Positions 8,842 to 17,895 of a stretch of 64,000 nucleotides of DNA are shown here, one piece after another; position 1 is the stretch's first letter; each line of letters begins with the position of its first letter. The translations under genes and the position numbers were made by a program. The stretch covers positions 186,001 to 250,000 of the forward strand of contig NZ_AWXZ01000013.1 of NCBI RefSeq assembly GCF_000496075.1. Direction: 5' to 3'. This stretch comes from Lutibaculum baratangense AMV1. Lineage in GTDB: Bacteria; Pseudomonadota; Alphaproteobacteria; Rhizobiales; Tepidamorphaceae. Below the pieces are notes generated by a model. That model made no database searches and was not told the origin of the DNA. It saw only the letters and a program-made list of their open reading frames with translations.

Positions 8842-9600
8842 ATGTCAGGGACCGGGCTCGGCGATCTCGAGCGCCAGCAATTCGCGCCGCACGGGAAGAT
8901 GCGGATCGGGATCGCCTTCGGGAAGTCGATCTCGGGCGTCTGGACGATGCCCGATCCCGAGACGGGAGAGCCGGTGGGCATCACCGTGGACCTGGGTGCC
9001 GAGCTCGCCCGCTGGCTCGGCCTGCCGTTCGAGTATGTGAAGCTCGCGAGCTCGGGCGAGATCATCGAGACCGCGAACCAGGACCGCTGGGACGTCGCCT
9101 TCACCCCCGTCGACGCCGACCGCAAGAAGGTCGTCGACTTCACCACCGACTATTATCTCGGCGACAGCACCTATCTCGTTCATGCCGACTCGCCGTTCCG
9201 GTCCGTGAAGGACGTCGACCTCGAGGGCGTGCGCGTGCTCGGGGTGGAGAACACCGCGACCATCCGCAGCGCCCGCCGCACGCTGATGAACACCACGGCC
9301 GAGGGCCTGAACTCGCTCGAGGACGCGATCGAGCGCTTCCGCCGCCGTGATGCCGACGCGCTGGCGCTGGGCCGCGAATCGCTGATGGGCATCGCGAGGT
9401 CGCTTCCGGACACGCGCATCCTCGACGACCATTTCCATGCGACCGGCACCGCGCTCGCCATGGCCAAGGGCAAGGCCGAGGCGCTCGAGCTCGCCACGCA
9501 GTTCATCGAGGAGGCCAAGCGAGACGGCCTGATCGAGAAGATCGTGCTGAGCCACGGCCTCTCGGCGAGCAGCGTCGCGCCTTCGGGCTCGCGGAGCTGA
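8842..9600 (+). CDS. Family 3 substrate-binding protein homologue without signal peptide
   Basis: About 252 residues with the fold of polar-amino-acid-type (family 3) binding proteins: MRIGIAFGKSISGVWTMPD, GITVDLGAELARWLGLP, NQDRWDVAFTPVDADRKKVVDFT and a C-terminal IEEAKRDGLIEKIV. No hydrophobic leader, lipobox or twin-arginine motif precedes the domain, whichever start is used, so the protein should stay in the cytoplasm. ATG 8842 is preferred (AGGAAAG at 8828-8834); a GTG at 8815 adds nine residues. No transporter partner is adjacent. It may be a cytoplasmic sensor or an enzyme on a binding-protein scaffold; cyclohexadienyl dehydratase PheC is a known enzyme with this fold. Function unproven. 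Confidence 0.8.
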   Translation: MSGTGLGDLERQQFAPHGKMRIGIAFGKSISGVWTMPDPETGEPVGITVDLGAELARWLGLPFEYVKLASSGEIIETANQDRWDVAFTPVDADRKKVVDFTTDYYLGDSTYLVHADSPFRSVKDVDLEGVRVLGVENTATIRSARRTLMNTTAEGLNSLEDAIERFRRRDADALALGRESLMGIARSLPDTRILDDHFHATGTALAMAKGKAEALELATQFIEEAKRDGLIEKIVLSHGLSASSVAPSGSRS

Positions 9601-9610
9601 CGGGCGGCGG

Positions 9611-10243
9611 TCAGCGGGCGGGCGTCGGCTCGCCCGCCTCGGGCTGCACGAGCTCCTCGAGCGCGATGCTCTGGCGCACGAGCTCGGGGAGCGTCTTCAC
9701 GCCCATCTTCTCGAAGACCCAGGCTCGGTAGGTCTCGACGGTGCGGATGCTGATCTCGAGCCGGGCGGCGACTTCCTTGTTCGCGCAGCCGGACACGACG
9801 AGCCACATCACCTCCTTCTGCCGTTCGGACAGGCTGTCGTAGCGCTGCTTGAGATCCGACAGCTCGCTCGCCCGCACGGCGGAGCGCTGCCCCGCCTCTA
9901 GGGCAGCCGTGACGGCGGCGAGGAGGCGCTCCTCTTCGAACGGCTTCTCGATGAAGTCGAAGGCTCCCGCCTTCAGGGCGCGCACGGCCAGCTCCACGTC
10001 GCCGTGCGCCGTGAGAAGGATGATGGGCCGGGGATCACCTTCCGCCTTGAGAAGCCTGACGAGCTCGAGCCCGTTGAGCTCGGGCATCCTGAGGTCGCTC
10101 ACGACGCAGCCTCCCGTGACGGGGGCCTTCAGGAAGGCGACCGCGCTCGCGTGGCGGTTCACCGAAAGGCCCTTCGTCTCGAACAGGGTTCCCACGGCAT
10201 CGAGCACGCCGGGGTCGTCGTCGATGAGCGATACGGTGTTCAT
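9611..10243 (-). CDS. FixJ/NarL-type two-component response regulator
   Basis: Cytoplasmic regulator of 210 residues. The receiver domain covers about residues 1-120, with acidic pocket DDD at 8-10, phospho-acceptor Asp50 (VVSDLRMPE), the conserved threonine in LLTAHGD and lysine in IEKPFEE. The LuxR-type DNA-binding domain follows at about 140-200 (LSERQKEVMWLVVSGCANKE, ISIRTVETYRA). The start codon overlaps the stop of the adjacent histidine kinase (ATGA at 10240-10243), so the kinase is translated first and the pair is coupled. The regulon is unknown. Confidence 0.95.
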   Translation of the reverse strand: MNTVSLIDDDPGVLDAVGTLFETKGLSVNRHASAVAFLKAPVTGGCVVSDLRMPELNGLELVRLLKAEGDPRPIILLTAHGDVELAVRALKAGAFDFIEKPFEEERLLAAVTAALEAGQRSAVRASELSDLKQRYDSLSERQKEVMWLVVSGCANKEVAARLEISIRTVETYRAWVFEKMGVKTLPELVRQSIALEELVQPEAGEPTPAR

Positions 10244-11910
10244 TCTCGTGACTTCTCGGGTTGGGCGGCGAGACGGAGCCGGACGGTCGCGCCGGAGACG
10301 TCGCTCTCGATCAGGAGCGATCCGCCATGCGTCTCGGCAACGGAGCGTGCGATCGACAGGCCGATACCCGTTCCCTCGGGTTTCGTCGAGACGAGGGGCG
10401 TAATCCCCGAGGCGGCAAAGTCCTCGGGAAAACCCGGCCCGGTGTCTCGTACCGCAATCTCGACCGTCTGCGGATCGGGCACGGTGACGCGGATCAGGAT
10501 CGTGCCACGGGCGCCGTCGGAGTCGATGGCGTCGAGGGCGTTGTCGACGAGGTTATAGAGAGCCTGCTTCACCTGGGCCGGGTCGCAGGTGACGGTGCGG
10601 GCCTCGGGCGCGACCTCGATCGCCAGAGACACATGGCCGAGGCGGTCGACCAGAAGGTCGCGCACCTCGACGATGAGCTTCTCCATCTCGACGGGGCAGG
10701 GGCGGGCGATCTCCTGGCGCACGAGCTCGCGCGTGGAACGGATGATCGAGCTCGCGCGGTCGCATTCCGACCTGATGCGCAGGACCGCATTCATCGCATC
10801 GTCCTTGCGTTCCGCCGCGAGAGCGTCCCGCGCAAGGCCGGCGTAGGTTCTGATCGAGGTGATGGGCTGGTTCACCTCGTGGGCGATCGCGGTGGCGACT
10901 TCGCCGACCGAGCGCATGCGCAGGGCGCGACCGAGCGCCAGCTGCTGCTGGCGCAGCCGGGAGGCGGCGATGCGCTGCTGGTCGATGAGGCTGCCGAAGA
11001 CGAGGCCCGTTCCGGCGAGGGAGATCATCAGCATCTGGAACGAGACGAGCTCGAGGAGCAGCCCTCCCCGGAGATGCACCGCGACGATCAGCCCCACCTG
11101 GACGACAAAGAGCGCGGCGACGGCGCCGACGATGCCGCTTCTGAACGAGCACCACAGGAGCGGCAGGAACAGAAGGTAGAAGAGCTGGTACTCCCGTGCA
11201 TGGGGAACGGCGAAAATGGCCGCGAAGGCCGCCGCGATCGCGAGGCCCTGAGGGAGAATCTCCCACGTCATGAGCGGCCGCCACTGCCGCGTCAGGACGA
11301 TCAGCGTCGCGGGAAAGAAGATGAGAATGCCGATCAGGTCGCCGACGAAGAAGTACAGGAACGCCTCGAGGATCTCGCCGCCGCGGAGGATATCCGCGAG
11401 TCCGAGTACGAGGATGTAGCTGAAGGCCGCCAAAGCGCTTCCCCCGACCGCGAGGAGCATGAGGCGGATCGTCGCGCCCGGGCTCTGGAGCCGGGGGCTG
11501 AGCTTCAGTACGTGGCGAGCCACGAGGCCGGCCACGAGGTAGCTTCCGCCGAACAGCAGCCCCTCGACGAGATGGATCGGCACGGGCACCGTGCCCCCGC
11601 GCACGAGCACCCCCGCCAGAACCGGCGAGACGATGACGACCGGCGCGTGCCGCCATCCGCCGAGGAAGACGAGCGCGACCGCCAGGCCGGCCGTGGGGTT
11701 CCAAGGCGTGATTGCGAGCCCCCGATAGGACTCGATGAAGCTCACATAGTCGAGCGCCACATAGGCGACGACCCACAGCGGCCATGCCACGAACACGTTC
11801 TGTGCGGTGTCCCGATCCAGCTCCAGGCGGTTTTCCGAGGGGCTTATCGGCTGTTCCGGAGGGCTTCGCACTACAGTGTTTCCACGGAGGGGTTTTATCC
11901 GAGGTAACAT
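10240..11910 (-). CDS. MASE1-domain sensor histidine kinase
   Basis: Membrane sensor kinase of about 556 residues, partner of the FixJ-type regulator that overlaps it. Residues about 40-310 form eight to nine hydrophobic segments resembling the MASE1 sensory domain (ITPWNPTAGLAVAL). The phospho-acceptor is His344 in AIAHEVNQP. The catalytic domain shows the N box (NLVDNALDAI), G1 (DTGPGFP) and G2 (GTGIGLSIARSV). ATG 11910 is chosen because the upstream in-frame extension has no recognisable domain and low-complexity content. It is divergent from the small ORF and mrp operon, so a link to ion or pH stress is conceivable. The signal is unknown. Confidence 0.9.
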   Translation of the reverse strand: MLPRIKPLRGNTVVRSPPEQPISPSENRLELDRDTAQNVFVAWPLWVVAYVALDYVSFIESYRGLAITPWNPTAGLAVALVFLGGWRHAPVVIVSPVLAGVLVRGGTVPVPIHLVEGLLFGGSYLVAGLVARHVLKLSPRLQSPGATIRLMLLAVGGSALAAFSYILVLGLADILRGGEILEAFLYFFVGDLIGILIFFPATLIVLTRQWRPLMTWEILPQGLAIAAAFAAIFAVPHAREYQLFYLLFLPLLWCSFRSGIVGAVAALFVVQVGLIVAVHLRGGLLLELVSFQMLMISLAGTGLVFGSLIDQQRIAASRLRQQQLALGRALRMRSVGEVATAIAHEVNQPITSIRTYAGLARDALAAERKDDAMNAVLRIRSECDRASSIIRSTRELVRQEIARPCPVEMEKLIVEVRDLLVDRLGHVSLAIEVAPEARTVTCDPAQVKQALYNLVDNALDAIDSDGARGTILIRVTVPDPQTVEIAVRDTGPGFPEDFAASGITPLVSTKPEGTGIGLSIARSVAETHGGSLLIESDVSGATVRLRLAAQPEKSRE

Positions 11911-12021
11911 AACCGACGGAGTCCCCCCAGCTTGTTCCCCGCGGCCACCGCATTGAATCTCCACCGGAAAGTTCGCGGCGGAAGTCGCGGACGCCGGAAC
12001 CGGCTTGAGAGGTGTCTGGCG

Positions 12022-12222
12022 ATGGTGTCTCGAGGGAAGGGCGCAGCCCGACCTTATGGGGGCGAGCGAGAGTTCGAGCGGGTGCAGGCGGTCGAGCAAC
12101 GTGATGGGGCGTTGCGGTCGGCCAGGCGTATGCTCCTGTCGTTCGTAGCGGAGCTCGAGCGGAACTGGGGCCTGTCCATGGCCCTGATGCTGGGCGCCTT
12201 CATCGTCCTGTCCGTCCTTTAG
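12022..12222 (+). CDS. Possible small tail-anchored membrane protein
   Basis: A 66-codon frame with GAGAGG about nine bases before the ATG. The first 40 residues are charged and arginine/glutamate-rich. The last 25 form one hydrophobic segment (GLSMALMLGAFIVLSVL) running to the C-terminus, the arrangement of a tail-anchored protein. It lies in the 427-bp interval between the divergent histidine kinase and the mrp operon, on the operon's strand and 115 bp upstream of it. No family is recognised. A longer frame beginning at 11932 is less likely. It may be chance in G+C-rich DNA. Confidence 0.42.
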   Translation: MVSRGKGAARPYGGEREFERVQAVEQRDGALRSARRMLLSFVAELERNWGLSMALMLGAFIVLSVL

Positions 12223-12337
12223 CCGGCGCCGCAACAAGACCAGAGGAAACGGAAGAGCGTCCCGCGGGGGAGGCAGGGCGGCGACCGTCGCTACCACCCC
12301 GGCTCCCCGGGCCGGGGCGTTCCAGCATGGAACGGTG

Positions 12338-15229
12338 ATGATCGCTGCACTGGTTGCCCTCATTCCGACGCTTGGGGCATTCGTCCCGGTCCTGAGCGAC
12401 CGTGCCGGCCGCAACATCTGTTCCATTTCGACCGGCCTGATAAGCCTGACGGCCTTCGTGCTTCTCATGACGCTCGCGCCTGGGGTGATCTCCGGCGAGG
12501 AGGTCGGCTTCCGCGCGGCTTGGATCCCCGAACTCGGCCTGAACTTCTCCTTCTTCGTCGACGGGCTGGGACTGTTCTTCGCCTCTCTCATCCTGCTGAT
12601 GGGCCTCCTCGTCATCCTGTACGCGAGGTTCTATCTCGCGAGCGCGGATCCGATGGGGCGGTTCTACGCATTCCTGCTCCTGTTCCAGGGGGCGATGCTC
12701 GGAATCGTCCTCAGCGACAACATCATCCTCATGCTGGTCTTCTGGGAGCTCACCAGCCTGAGCTCCTTCCTGCTGATCGGTTACTGGAACCACCTGCCTG
12801 AATCCCGGCAGGGTGCGCGCATGTCGCTGATCGTCACCGGTGGCGGCGGTCTTGCCCTGATCGGTGGCATGCTCATGCTCGGCAGCGTCGCCGGCACATA
12901 CGAGCTGAGCGAGATCATCCAGCGCCGCGACGTGGTCGTCTCCTCGCCGCTCTTCGTGCCGATGCTCGGGCTGATCCTGATCGGCGCCTTCACGAAGTCG
13001 GCGCAGTTTCCCTTCCATTTCTGGCTGCCGCACGCCATGGCGGCGCCGACGCCGGTCTCGGCCTACCTGCACTCCGCGACCATGGTGAAGGCCGGCATCT
13101 TCCTTCTCGCACGGCTGTGGCCGGTCTTCGCGGGAACGGAGATGTGGTTCCTGGTCGTCTCTCTGGCAGGCCTGACGACGATGGTGGTCGGGGCGTGGAT
13201 CGCGATCTTCCGCGACGACCTGAAGGCGCTGCTCGCCTACTCGACCGTGAGCCATCTCGGGCTGATCACGATGCTGCTCGGCCTGGGGACTCGGATGGCG
13301 GCGGTGACCGCGGTGCTGCACATCCTCAACCACGCGACCTTCAAGGCCGCTCTCTTCATGAGCGCCGGCATCGTCGACCACGAGACCCACACGCGCAGCA
13401 TCGCCAAGCTCGGCGGCTTGCGGAAACTGATGCCGATCACCGCGACGCTGGCGATCATCGCCTCGCTCGCGATGGCGGGCATCCCGCTCTTCAACGGCTT
13501 CGTGTCGAAGGAGATGATGCTCGAGGAGGCCAGTCACACCGTCTATGGCGGGATGCCCTGGCTGTTCCCGCTGCTGGCGACCCTCGGGGCGCTATTCTCG
13601 GTGGCCTACTCGGCACGTCTTCTCCATGCCACCTTCTTCGGCGAGACGCGGTTCCCCGACGCGAAGCACCCGCCGCACGACCCGCCCCTCGGCATGTGGC
13701 TGCCCGTGGCCATACTGGTCGTGCCCGTCATCGTCTTCGGCCTCGTGCCGGGCCTGGCGGAGCCGATCGTCAGGCTGACCGCGGCGGCCGTCATCAACGG
13801 CGAACTGCCCAACTTCTACCTCTCGCTCTGGCACGGGGTGACGCCGGCGCTCGTGATGAGCATCATCGCGGTGGCGGGCGGCCTATTGCTGCTGGCGGCG
13901 TATGGGCCGATCGAGCAGATGCGGCAGGCGGCGCCGCGACCCGAGGCGAAGCCGGCCTTCGAGCGGACCGTACGGGCGGGCGCGGCCGGCGCGTCGGGCC
14001 TGACGACGTTCCTGCACAACAACGACCTGTCGCGCTACATGTTCGTGATCGTGCTTGCCGTCGCGGGCCTGGGCGCGGCTGCGTTCTTCAACACGACGCA
14101 CGGCGGCGGGACGGCCGACATGCTTGGAATGAGCCTGCCGGCGATGGTCGGTTGGCTCGCCCTGCTCACCGCCTGCGGCGTCGCCGTGGTCCGTCACCAC
14201 GACAGGCTGCTCATGCTGATCGTGACGGCCATCGCCGGCCTCGTCGTGTCGCTCGTCTTCCTGCAGTTCTCGGCGCCCGATCTGGCGCTGACGCAGATCT
14301 CGGTCGAGGTGGTGGCGACCATTCTCATGCTGCTCGCCCTCAACCTCCTGCCGAAATCCACCCCGCATGAGACGAGCGCGGGCTTGAGGGCCGGTCACGG
14401 CGTCACCGCGCTCTTCTCCGGAGTGGCTGTCGGCGCTCTCGCCCTCTCCGTCCTCACGCGCGGCTACCAGACGATATCCGACTACCACATCGCTCAGGCA
14501 AAGCCCGGCGGTGGCGGCACGAACGTCGTGAACGTCATCCTCGTCGATTTCCGTGGCTACGACACCTACGGCGAGATCATCGTGCTCGGCATCGCCGCTC
14601 TCGTCATCTTCGCCCTTCTGGACCTCGGCCCGAAGGCACGTCAGGCCGCCGGCGCGATGGCGCGGCCGCTCTCGTCACGGAGCGGCGAGCCGCACCCGAT
14701 CATGCTGGTGGTGGTCACGCGCGTGCTCCTGCCTCTGGCGCTGACCGTCGGCATCTTCATCTTCCTGCGCGGCCACAACATGCCCGGCGGAGGGTTCATC
14801 TCCGGCATCGTCGTCGCGATCGCCTTCATCATGCAGTATGTCGCGAGCGGTTACGCCTGGGCGCACGACCGTCGTCGTCTCGACGGCCAGCTTATGATCT
14901 CCGCGGGGATCCTGATCGCCGGCGCGACGGGGGTCGCCTCCTGGCTCTTCGGATCGCCGTTCCTCACCAGCACCTACGACTATTTCCACATCCCGCTCAT
15001 CGGCGAGGTGGAGCTCGCCTCGGCGCTGGCCTTCGATCTCGGCGTCTTCCTCGTGGTCGTCGGTACCGTCCTCCTGAGCCTGTCCACCATTTCCCGCGCC
15101 GAGGCGATCGGCGACGAGATGGAGCAGGCCGGAACGCTGCCGAAGCCCGCGCTAGGTCCGGAACCGGCGGCTTCGCAACCCGCAGCGCCCGCCCCTTTCG
15201 CGCGTGAACGGCAGAAGGAGCCTGTCTGA
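12338..15229 (+). CDS. mrpA: Mrp/Pha monovalent cation/H+ antiporter subunit A-B fusion
   Basis: Inner-membrane subunit of about 963 residues in the multisubunit Na+(K+)/H+ antiporter. The NuoL-like A domain contains FVDGLGLFFASLILLMGLLV, the conserved glutamate of FWELTSLSSFLLIGYW, and the HAMAAPTPVSAYLHSATMVKAG helix. From about residue 790 the chain continues into an MrpB domain (VTRVLLPLALTVGIFIFLRGHNMPGGGF). The A-B fusion is common in alphaproteobacteria. GTG 12335 is immediately followed by ATG 12338, taken as the start. It opens a six-gene operon whose stop overlaps the next start by one base (TGATG). Confidence 0.95.
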   Translation: MIAALVALIPTLGAFVPVLSDRAGRNICSISTGLISLTAFVLLMTLAPGVISGEEVGFRAAWIPELGLNFSFFVDGLGLFFASLILLMGLLVILYARFYLASADPMGRFYAFLLLFQGAMLGIVLSDNIILMLVFWELTSLSSFLLIGYWNHLPESRQGARMSLIVTGGGGLALIGGMLMLGSVAGTYELSEIIQRRDVVVSSPLFVPMLGLILIGAFTKSAQFPFHFWLPHAMAAPTPVSAYLHSATMVKAGIFLLARLWPVFAGTEMWFLVVSLAGLTTMVVGAWIAIFRDDLKALLAYSTVSHLGLITMLLGLGTRMAAVTAVLHILNHATFKAALFMSAGIVDHETHTRSIAKLGGLRKLMPITATLAIIASLAMAGIPLFNGFVSKEMMLEEASHTVYGGMPWLFPLLATLGALFSVAYSARLLHATFFGETRFPDAKHPPHDPPLGMWLPVAILVVPVIVFGLVPGLAEPIVRLTAAAVINGELPNFYLSLWHGVTPALVMSIIAVAGGLLLLAAYGPIEQMRQAAPRPEAKPAFERTVRAGAAGASGLTTFLHNNDLSRYMFVIVLAVAGLGAAAFFNTTHGGGTADMLGMSLPAMVGWLALLTACGVAVVRHHDRLLMLIVTAIAGLVVSLVFLQFSAPDLALTQISVEVVATILMLLALNLLPKSTPHETSAGLRAGHGVTALFSGVAVGALALSVLTRGYQTISDYHIAQAKPGGGGTNVVNVILVDFRGYDTYGEIIVLGIAALVIFALLDLGPKARQAAGAMARPLSSRSGEPHPIMLVVVTRVLLPLALTVGIFIFLRGHNMPGGGFISGIVVAIAFIMQYVASGYAWAHDRRRLDGQLMISAGILIAGATGVASWLFGSPFLTSTYDYFHIPLIGEVELASALAFDLGVFLVVVGTVLLSLSTISRAEAIGDEMEQAGTLPKPALGPEPAASQPAAPAPFARERQKEPV

Positions 15230-15600
15230 TGGAGCTTCTCGTCGCCTCCGGCATCGGCTTTCTCACCGCGACCGGAATCTACCTCATGATGCGCCGGAGG
15301 ACGCTGCCGATCGTGGTGGGGCTCACCTTCCTGTCCTACGGGGTCAACCTGTTCCTGTTCACGATGGGCCGCCTGACGATCGGCGCGCCCCCGATCTACG
15401 AGGGCAGCAACATCCTCTACGCCGATCCGCTGCCCCAGGCCCTGGTGCTGACCGCGATCGTCATCTCCTTCGGCATGACCGCGCTGATCGTCGTGCTTGC
15501 GCTCCGCAGCTTCCTCGATACCGGATCCGATGCGGCGGCCATCGGCCCGGAGGACATGGTGCGTGACTTCGGCCCCGAGCCCCGAGGCAACGAATGGTGA
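15229..15600 (+). CDS. mrpC: Mrp/Pha antiporter subunit C
   Basis: Small NuoK-like membrane subunit of 123 residues with three hydrophobic helices. Characteristic segments are GIYLMMRRRTLPIVVGLTFL, SYGVNLFLFTMGRL and DPLPQALVLTAIVISFGMTA. It forms part of the proton-channel module of the Mrp antiporter with subunits A and D. Its ATG overlaps the mrpAB stop and its own stop lies within the first codons of mrpD, so translation is tightly coupled. Confidence 0.95.
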   Translation: MELLVASGIGFLTATGIYLMMRRRTLPIVVGLTFLSYGVNLFLFTMGRLTIGAPPIYEGSNILYADPLPQALVLTAIVISFGMTALIVVLALRSFLDTGSDAAAIGPEDMVRDFGPEPRGNEW

Positions 15601-17132
15601 ACCACTGGATCATCCTGCCGGTCATCCTGCCGGCCCTGACCGCGGCGGTGCTCGTGCTGATGCGCCACGCGGGCCTCGGCGCGCAGCGCTGGGTGTCGGT
15701 GGGAGTGACGGCGTTCCTCGTCGGGAACGCGCTCTATCTGTGGAGCCTGGCCGCCGGCGGGCCAGAGGCCTATTTCCTCGGCGACTGGCCGGCGCCCTTC
15801 GGCATCGTGCTCGTGCTCGACCGCCTGTCGGCGCTGATGCTCGTCGTGACGTCGGTGATCGCGCTGGCGGCGCTTCTCTATGCCGTGATCGGCTGGGACG
15901 CCCGTGGGCAGCATTTCCACGCGCTCTTCCAGTTCCAGCTTCTCGGCATAAACGGGGCGTTCCTCACGGGCGACCTGTTCAACCTCTTCGTCTTCTTCGA
16001 GATCCTGCTGATCGCCTCATACGGGCTCGTGCTGCACGGTGGCGGGGCCTGGCGCATGAAGTCCGGCTTCCAGTACGTCGCGATCAATCTCGTCGCGTCC
16101 ACCGTCTTCCTGTTCGGGGTCGGCCTGATCTACGGGGTGACGGGCACGCTCAACATGGCGGACCTCGCCGTCCGGGTGTCCCAGCTGCCGCCCGAGAACC
16201 ACGCGCTCCTCAGCGTCGGATCTCTCCTTCTCTTCTCCGTCTTCGCGATGAAGTGCGCGCTCGCCCCGTTCCACTGGTGGCTGCCGACGACGTATTCAGC
16301 GACCTCGGCCCCGGCCGTGGCGCTGTTCGCGGTGCTCACCAAGGTGGGCGCCTATGCGATCATCCGCGTCCACACGCTCGTCTTCGCTTCTGGCGTCGCG
16401 GGCGTGTCGGATCTCCTGCAGCAGCTTCTGCTGCCCGCGGCGGCGCTGACGCTGATCGTCGGCTCGATCGGGGTTCTCGCGAGCAAGTCGATGCTCCAGC
16501 TCGCGTCGTTCTCGATCGTCGCGTCGATGGGCACGCTGCTGATCGCCGGCGCGGGCATCGAGGAGCGGCAGATCGCGGCCGCGCTCTATTATCTGCTCCA
16601 TAGCTGCCTCGTCGGCGCCGTCCTGTTCCTGATCGTCGACATCGTCGCGGCCGGCCGGGGCACGACGATCGACCGGCTGGTGCCGGAGGCGGCGACGCCG
16701 CGCAACCTGCTTCTCGCCGCCCTGTTCTTCGGCGCGGCCATCGCCATGGTCGGCATGCCGCCGCTGTCGGGCTTCGTCGGCAAGGTGGCGATCCTCAGCT
16801 CGATCCGCGAGAACGGAGCCGGCTTTGCGGGCTGGGCGGTGATCCTCGGCACGAGCCTGCTCCTGCTCGTGGGCTATCTGCGGGCGGGCAGCACATTGTT
16901 CTGGAAGGCACCCGCCGTCGCCGCCCTGGCTGCGGAGCCGTCGAAGGCCAGGCCGGTCGGGGCTGCTCCGATCGCCATCGTCGCGACGCTCCTCGTGTTC
17001 ACCGGCGCGCTGACCGTGCTCGGCGGGCCGGTGATGGACGCGATGACAGCCACGGCGCGGGAGCTCCTCGACCAGGGCCGCTATATCGGCGCGGTGCTGC
17101 CGGAAACCGATCTCGCCATGCAGGAGCCGTGA
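15594..17132 (+). CDS. mrpD: Mrp/Pha antiporter subunit D
   Basis: NuoM/N-like inner-membrane subunit of 512 residues with about 14 helices. Key features are VLVLDRLSALMLVV, the conserved glutamate in FNLFVFFEILLIASYGL, the lysine region SVFAMKCALAPFHWWLPTTYS, and the late helix FGAAIAMVGMPPLSGFVGKV. It works with A and C as the ion-translocating core. The start overlaps mrpC by seven bases (ATG 15594); GTG 15597 would give the commoner four-base overlap. mrpE follows after one base. Confidence 0.95.
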   Translation: MVNHWIILPVILPALTAAVLVLMRHAGLGAQRWVSVGVTAFLVGNALYLWSLAAGGPEAYFLGDWPAPFGIVLVLDRLSALMLVVTSVIALAALLYAVIGWDARGQHFHALFQFQLLGINGAFLTGDLFNLFVFFEILLIASYGLVLHGGGAWRMKSGFQYVAINLVASTVFLFGVGLIYGVTGTLNMADLAVRVSQLPPENHALLSVGSLLLFSVFAMKCALAPFHWWLPTTYSATSAPAVALFAVLTKVGAYAIIRVHTLVFASGVAGVSDLLQQLLLPAAALTLIVGSIGVLASKSMLQLASFSIVASMGTLLIAGAGIEERQIAAALYYLLHSCLVGAVLFLIVDIVAAGRGTTIDRLVPEAATPRNLLLAALFFGAAIAMVGMPPLSGFVGKVAILSSIRENGAGFAGWAVILGTSLLLLVGYLRAGSTLFWKAPAVAALAAEPSKARPVGAAPIAIVATLLVFTGALTVLGGPVMDAMTATARELLDQGRYIGAVLPETDLAMQEP

Positions 17133-17133
17133 G

Positions 17134-17625
17134 ATGACCGCCACCATTCTCCCACATCCTCTGCTGAGCCTTGCCGTCTTCGTCGTGTGGATCCTGCTGT
17201 CGAACCACGTCTCGGTCGGCGTGTTCGTCCTGGCGGCGGTCATCGCCGTGGCGGTGCCGAGCATGACTGCCGTCTACTGGCCCGGCCGCCCGTCGGTCAG
17301 ACGGCCCATGGTGATCCTCGAATACGCGGCGATCGTCCTCTACGACATCGTGGTGTCGAACATCGAGGTCGCGAAGCTCGTCCTGTTCCGTCGCGGCGAC
17401 AGCCTGAACTCGACGTTCATCACGGTCCCGCTCGACCTGGAGTCTCCCGAGGCCGTGACGGTCCTCGCCGGCACGATCACCATGACGCCTGGGACGCTCA
17501 CCGCCGACTACGACCACGAGGGCCACACGCTCATGGTCCACTGCCTGAACCTCAAGGACGAGGCGGAGGCGGTGGCCCAGATCAAGCAACGCTACGAAAG
17601 TCGCCTGCTAAGGATCTTCCAGTGA
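17134..17625 (+). CDS. mrpE: Mrp/Pha antiporter subunit E
   Basis: Subunit of 163 residues with two N-terminal hydrophobic segments (LLSLAVFVVWILLSNHVSVG onward) and a soluble C-terminal half containing the family signature SLNSTFITVPLDLESPEAV and GTITMTPGTLTAD. It is a structural component of the antiporter. The ATG comes one base after the mrpD stop, and its stop overlaps the GTG start of mrpF. Confidence 0.94.
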   Translation: MTATILPHPLLSLAVFVVWILLSNHVSVGVFVLAAVIAVAVPSMTAVYWPGRPSVRRPMVILEYAAIVLYDIVVSNIEVAKLVLFRRGDSLNSTFITVPLDLESPEAVTVLAGTITMTPGTLTADYDHEGHTLMVHCLNLKDEAEAVAQIKQRYESRLLRIFQ

Positions 17626-17891
17626 TCTTCTATGCTTCCGTCTTCGCGGCCGTCGCCGTTTCCATCGCCAGCCTGCTCACGCTCTACCGGCTGCTGATAG
17701 GGCCGCACGTGACCGACCGGATCCTCGCGCTCGACACGCTGACGATCAACGCCATCGCGCTGATCATGCTGGCGGGGATCTTCTGGGAAACCACGACCTT
17801 CTTCGAGGCCGCGATGCTCTTCGCGATGGTCGGTTTCGTGGCGACCGTCGCATTCTGCAAGTACATCGTGCGCGGCAACGTGATGGAGTGA
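17622..17891 (+). CDS. mrpF: Mrp/Pha antiporter subunit F
   Basis: Three-helix membrane subunit of 89 residues. It shows ASLLTLYRLLIGPHVTDRIL, ALDTLTINAIALIMLAG and the acidic FFEAAMLFAMVGF. The start is GTG 17622, inferred from the GTGA overlap with the mrpE stop and AAGGA upstream; no ATG precedes the first helix. The MrpF length and position are standard. Confidence 0.93.
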   Translation: MIFYASVFAAVAVSIASLLTLYRLLIGPHVTDRILALDTLTINAIALIMLAGIFWETTTFFEAAMLFAMVGFVATVAFCKYIVRGNVME

Positions 17892-17895
17892 GCGG

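Noticed and set aside
11932-12021. Longer start for the small ORF upstream of mrp
   Set aside because: No ribosome site and an Arg-rich chance-like sequence; ATG 12022 has GAGAGG upstream.
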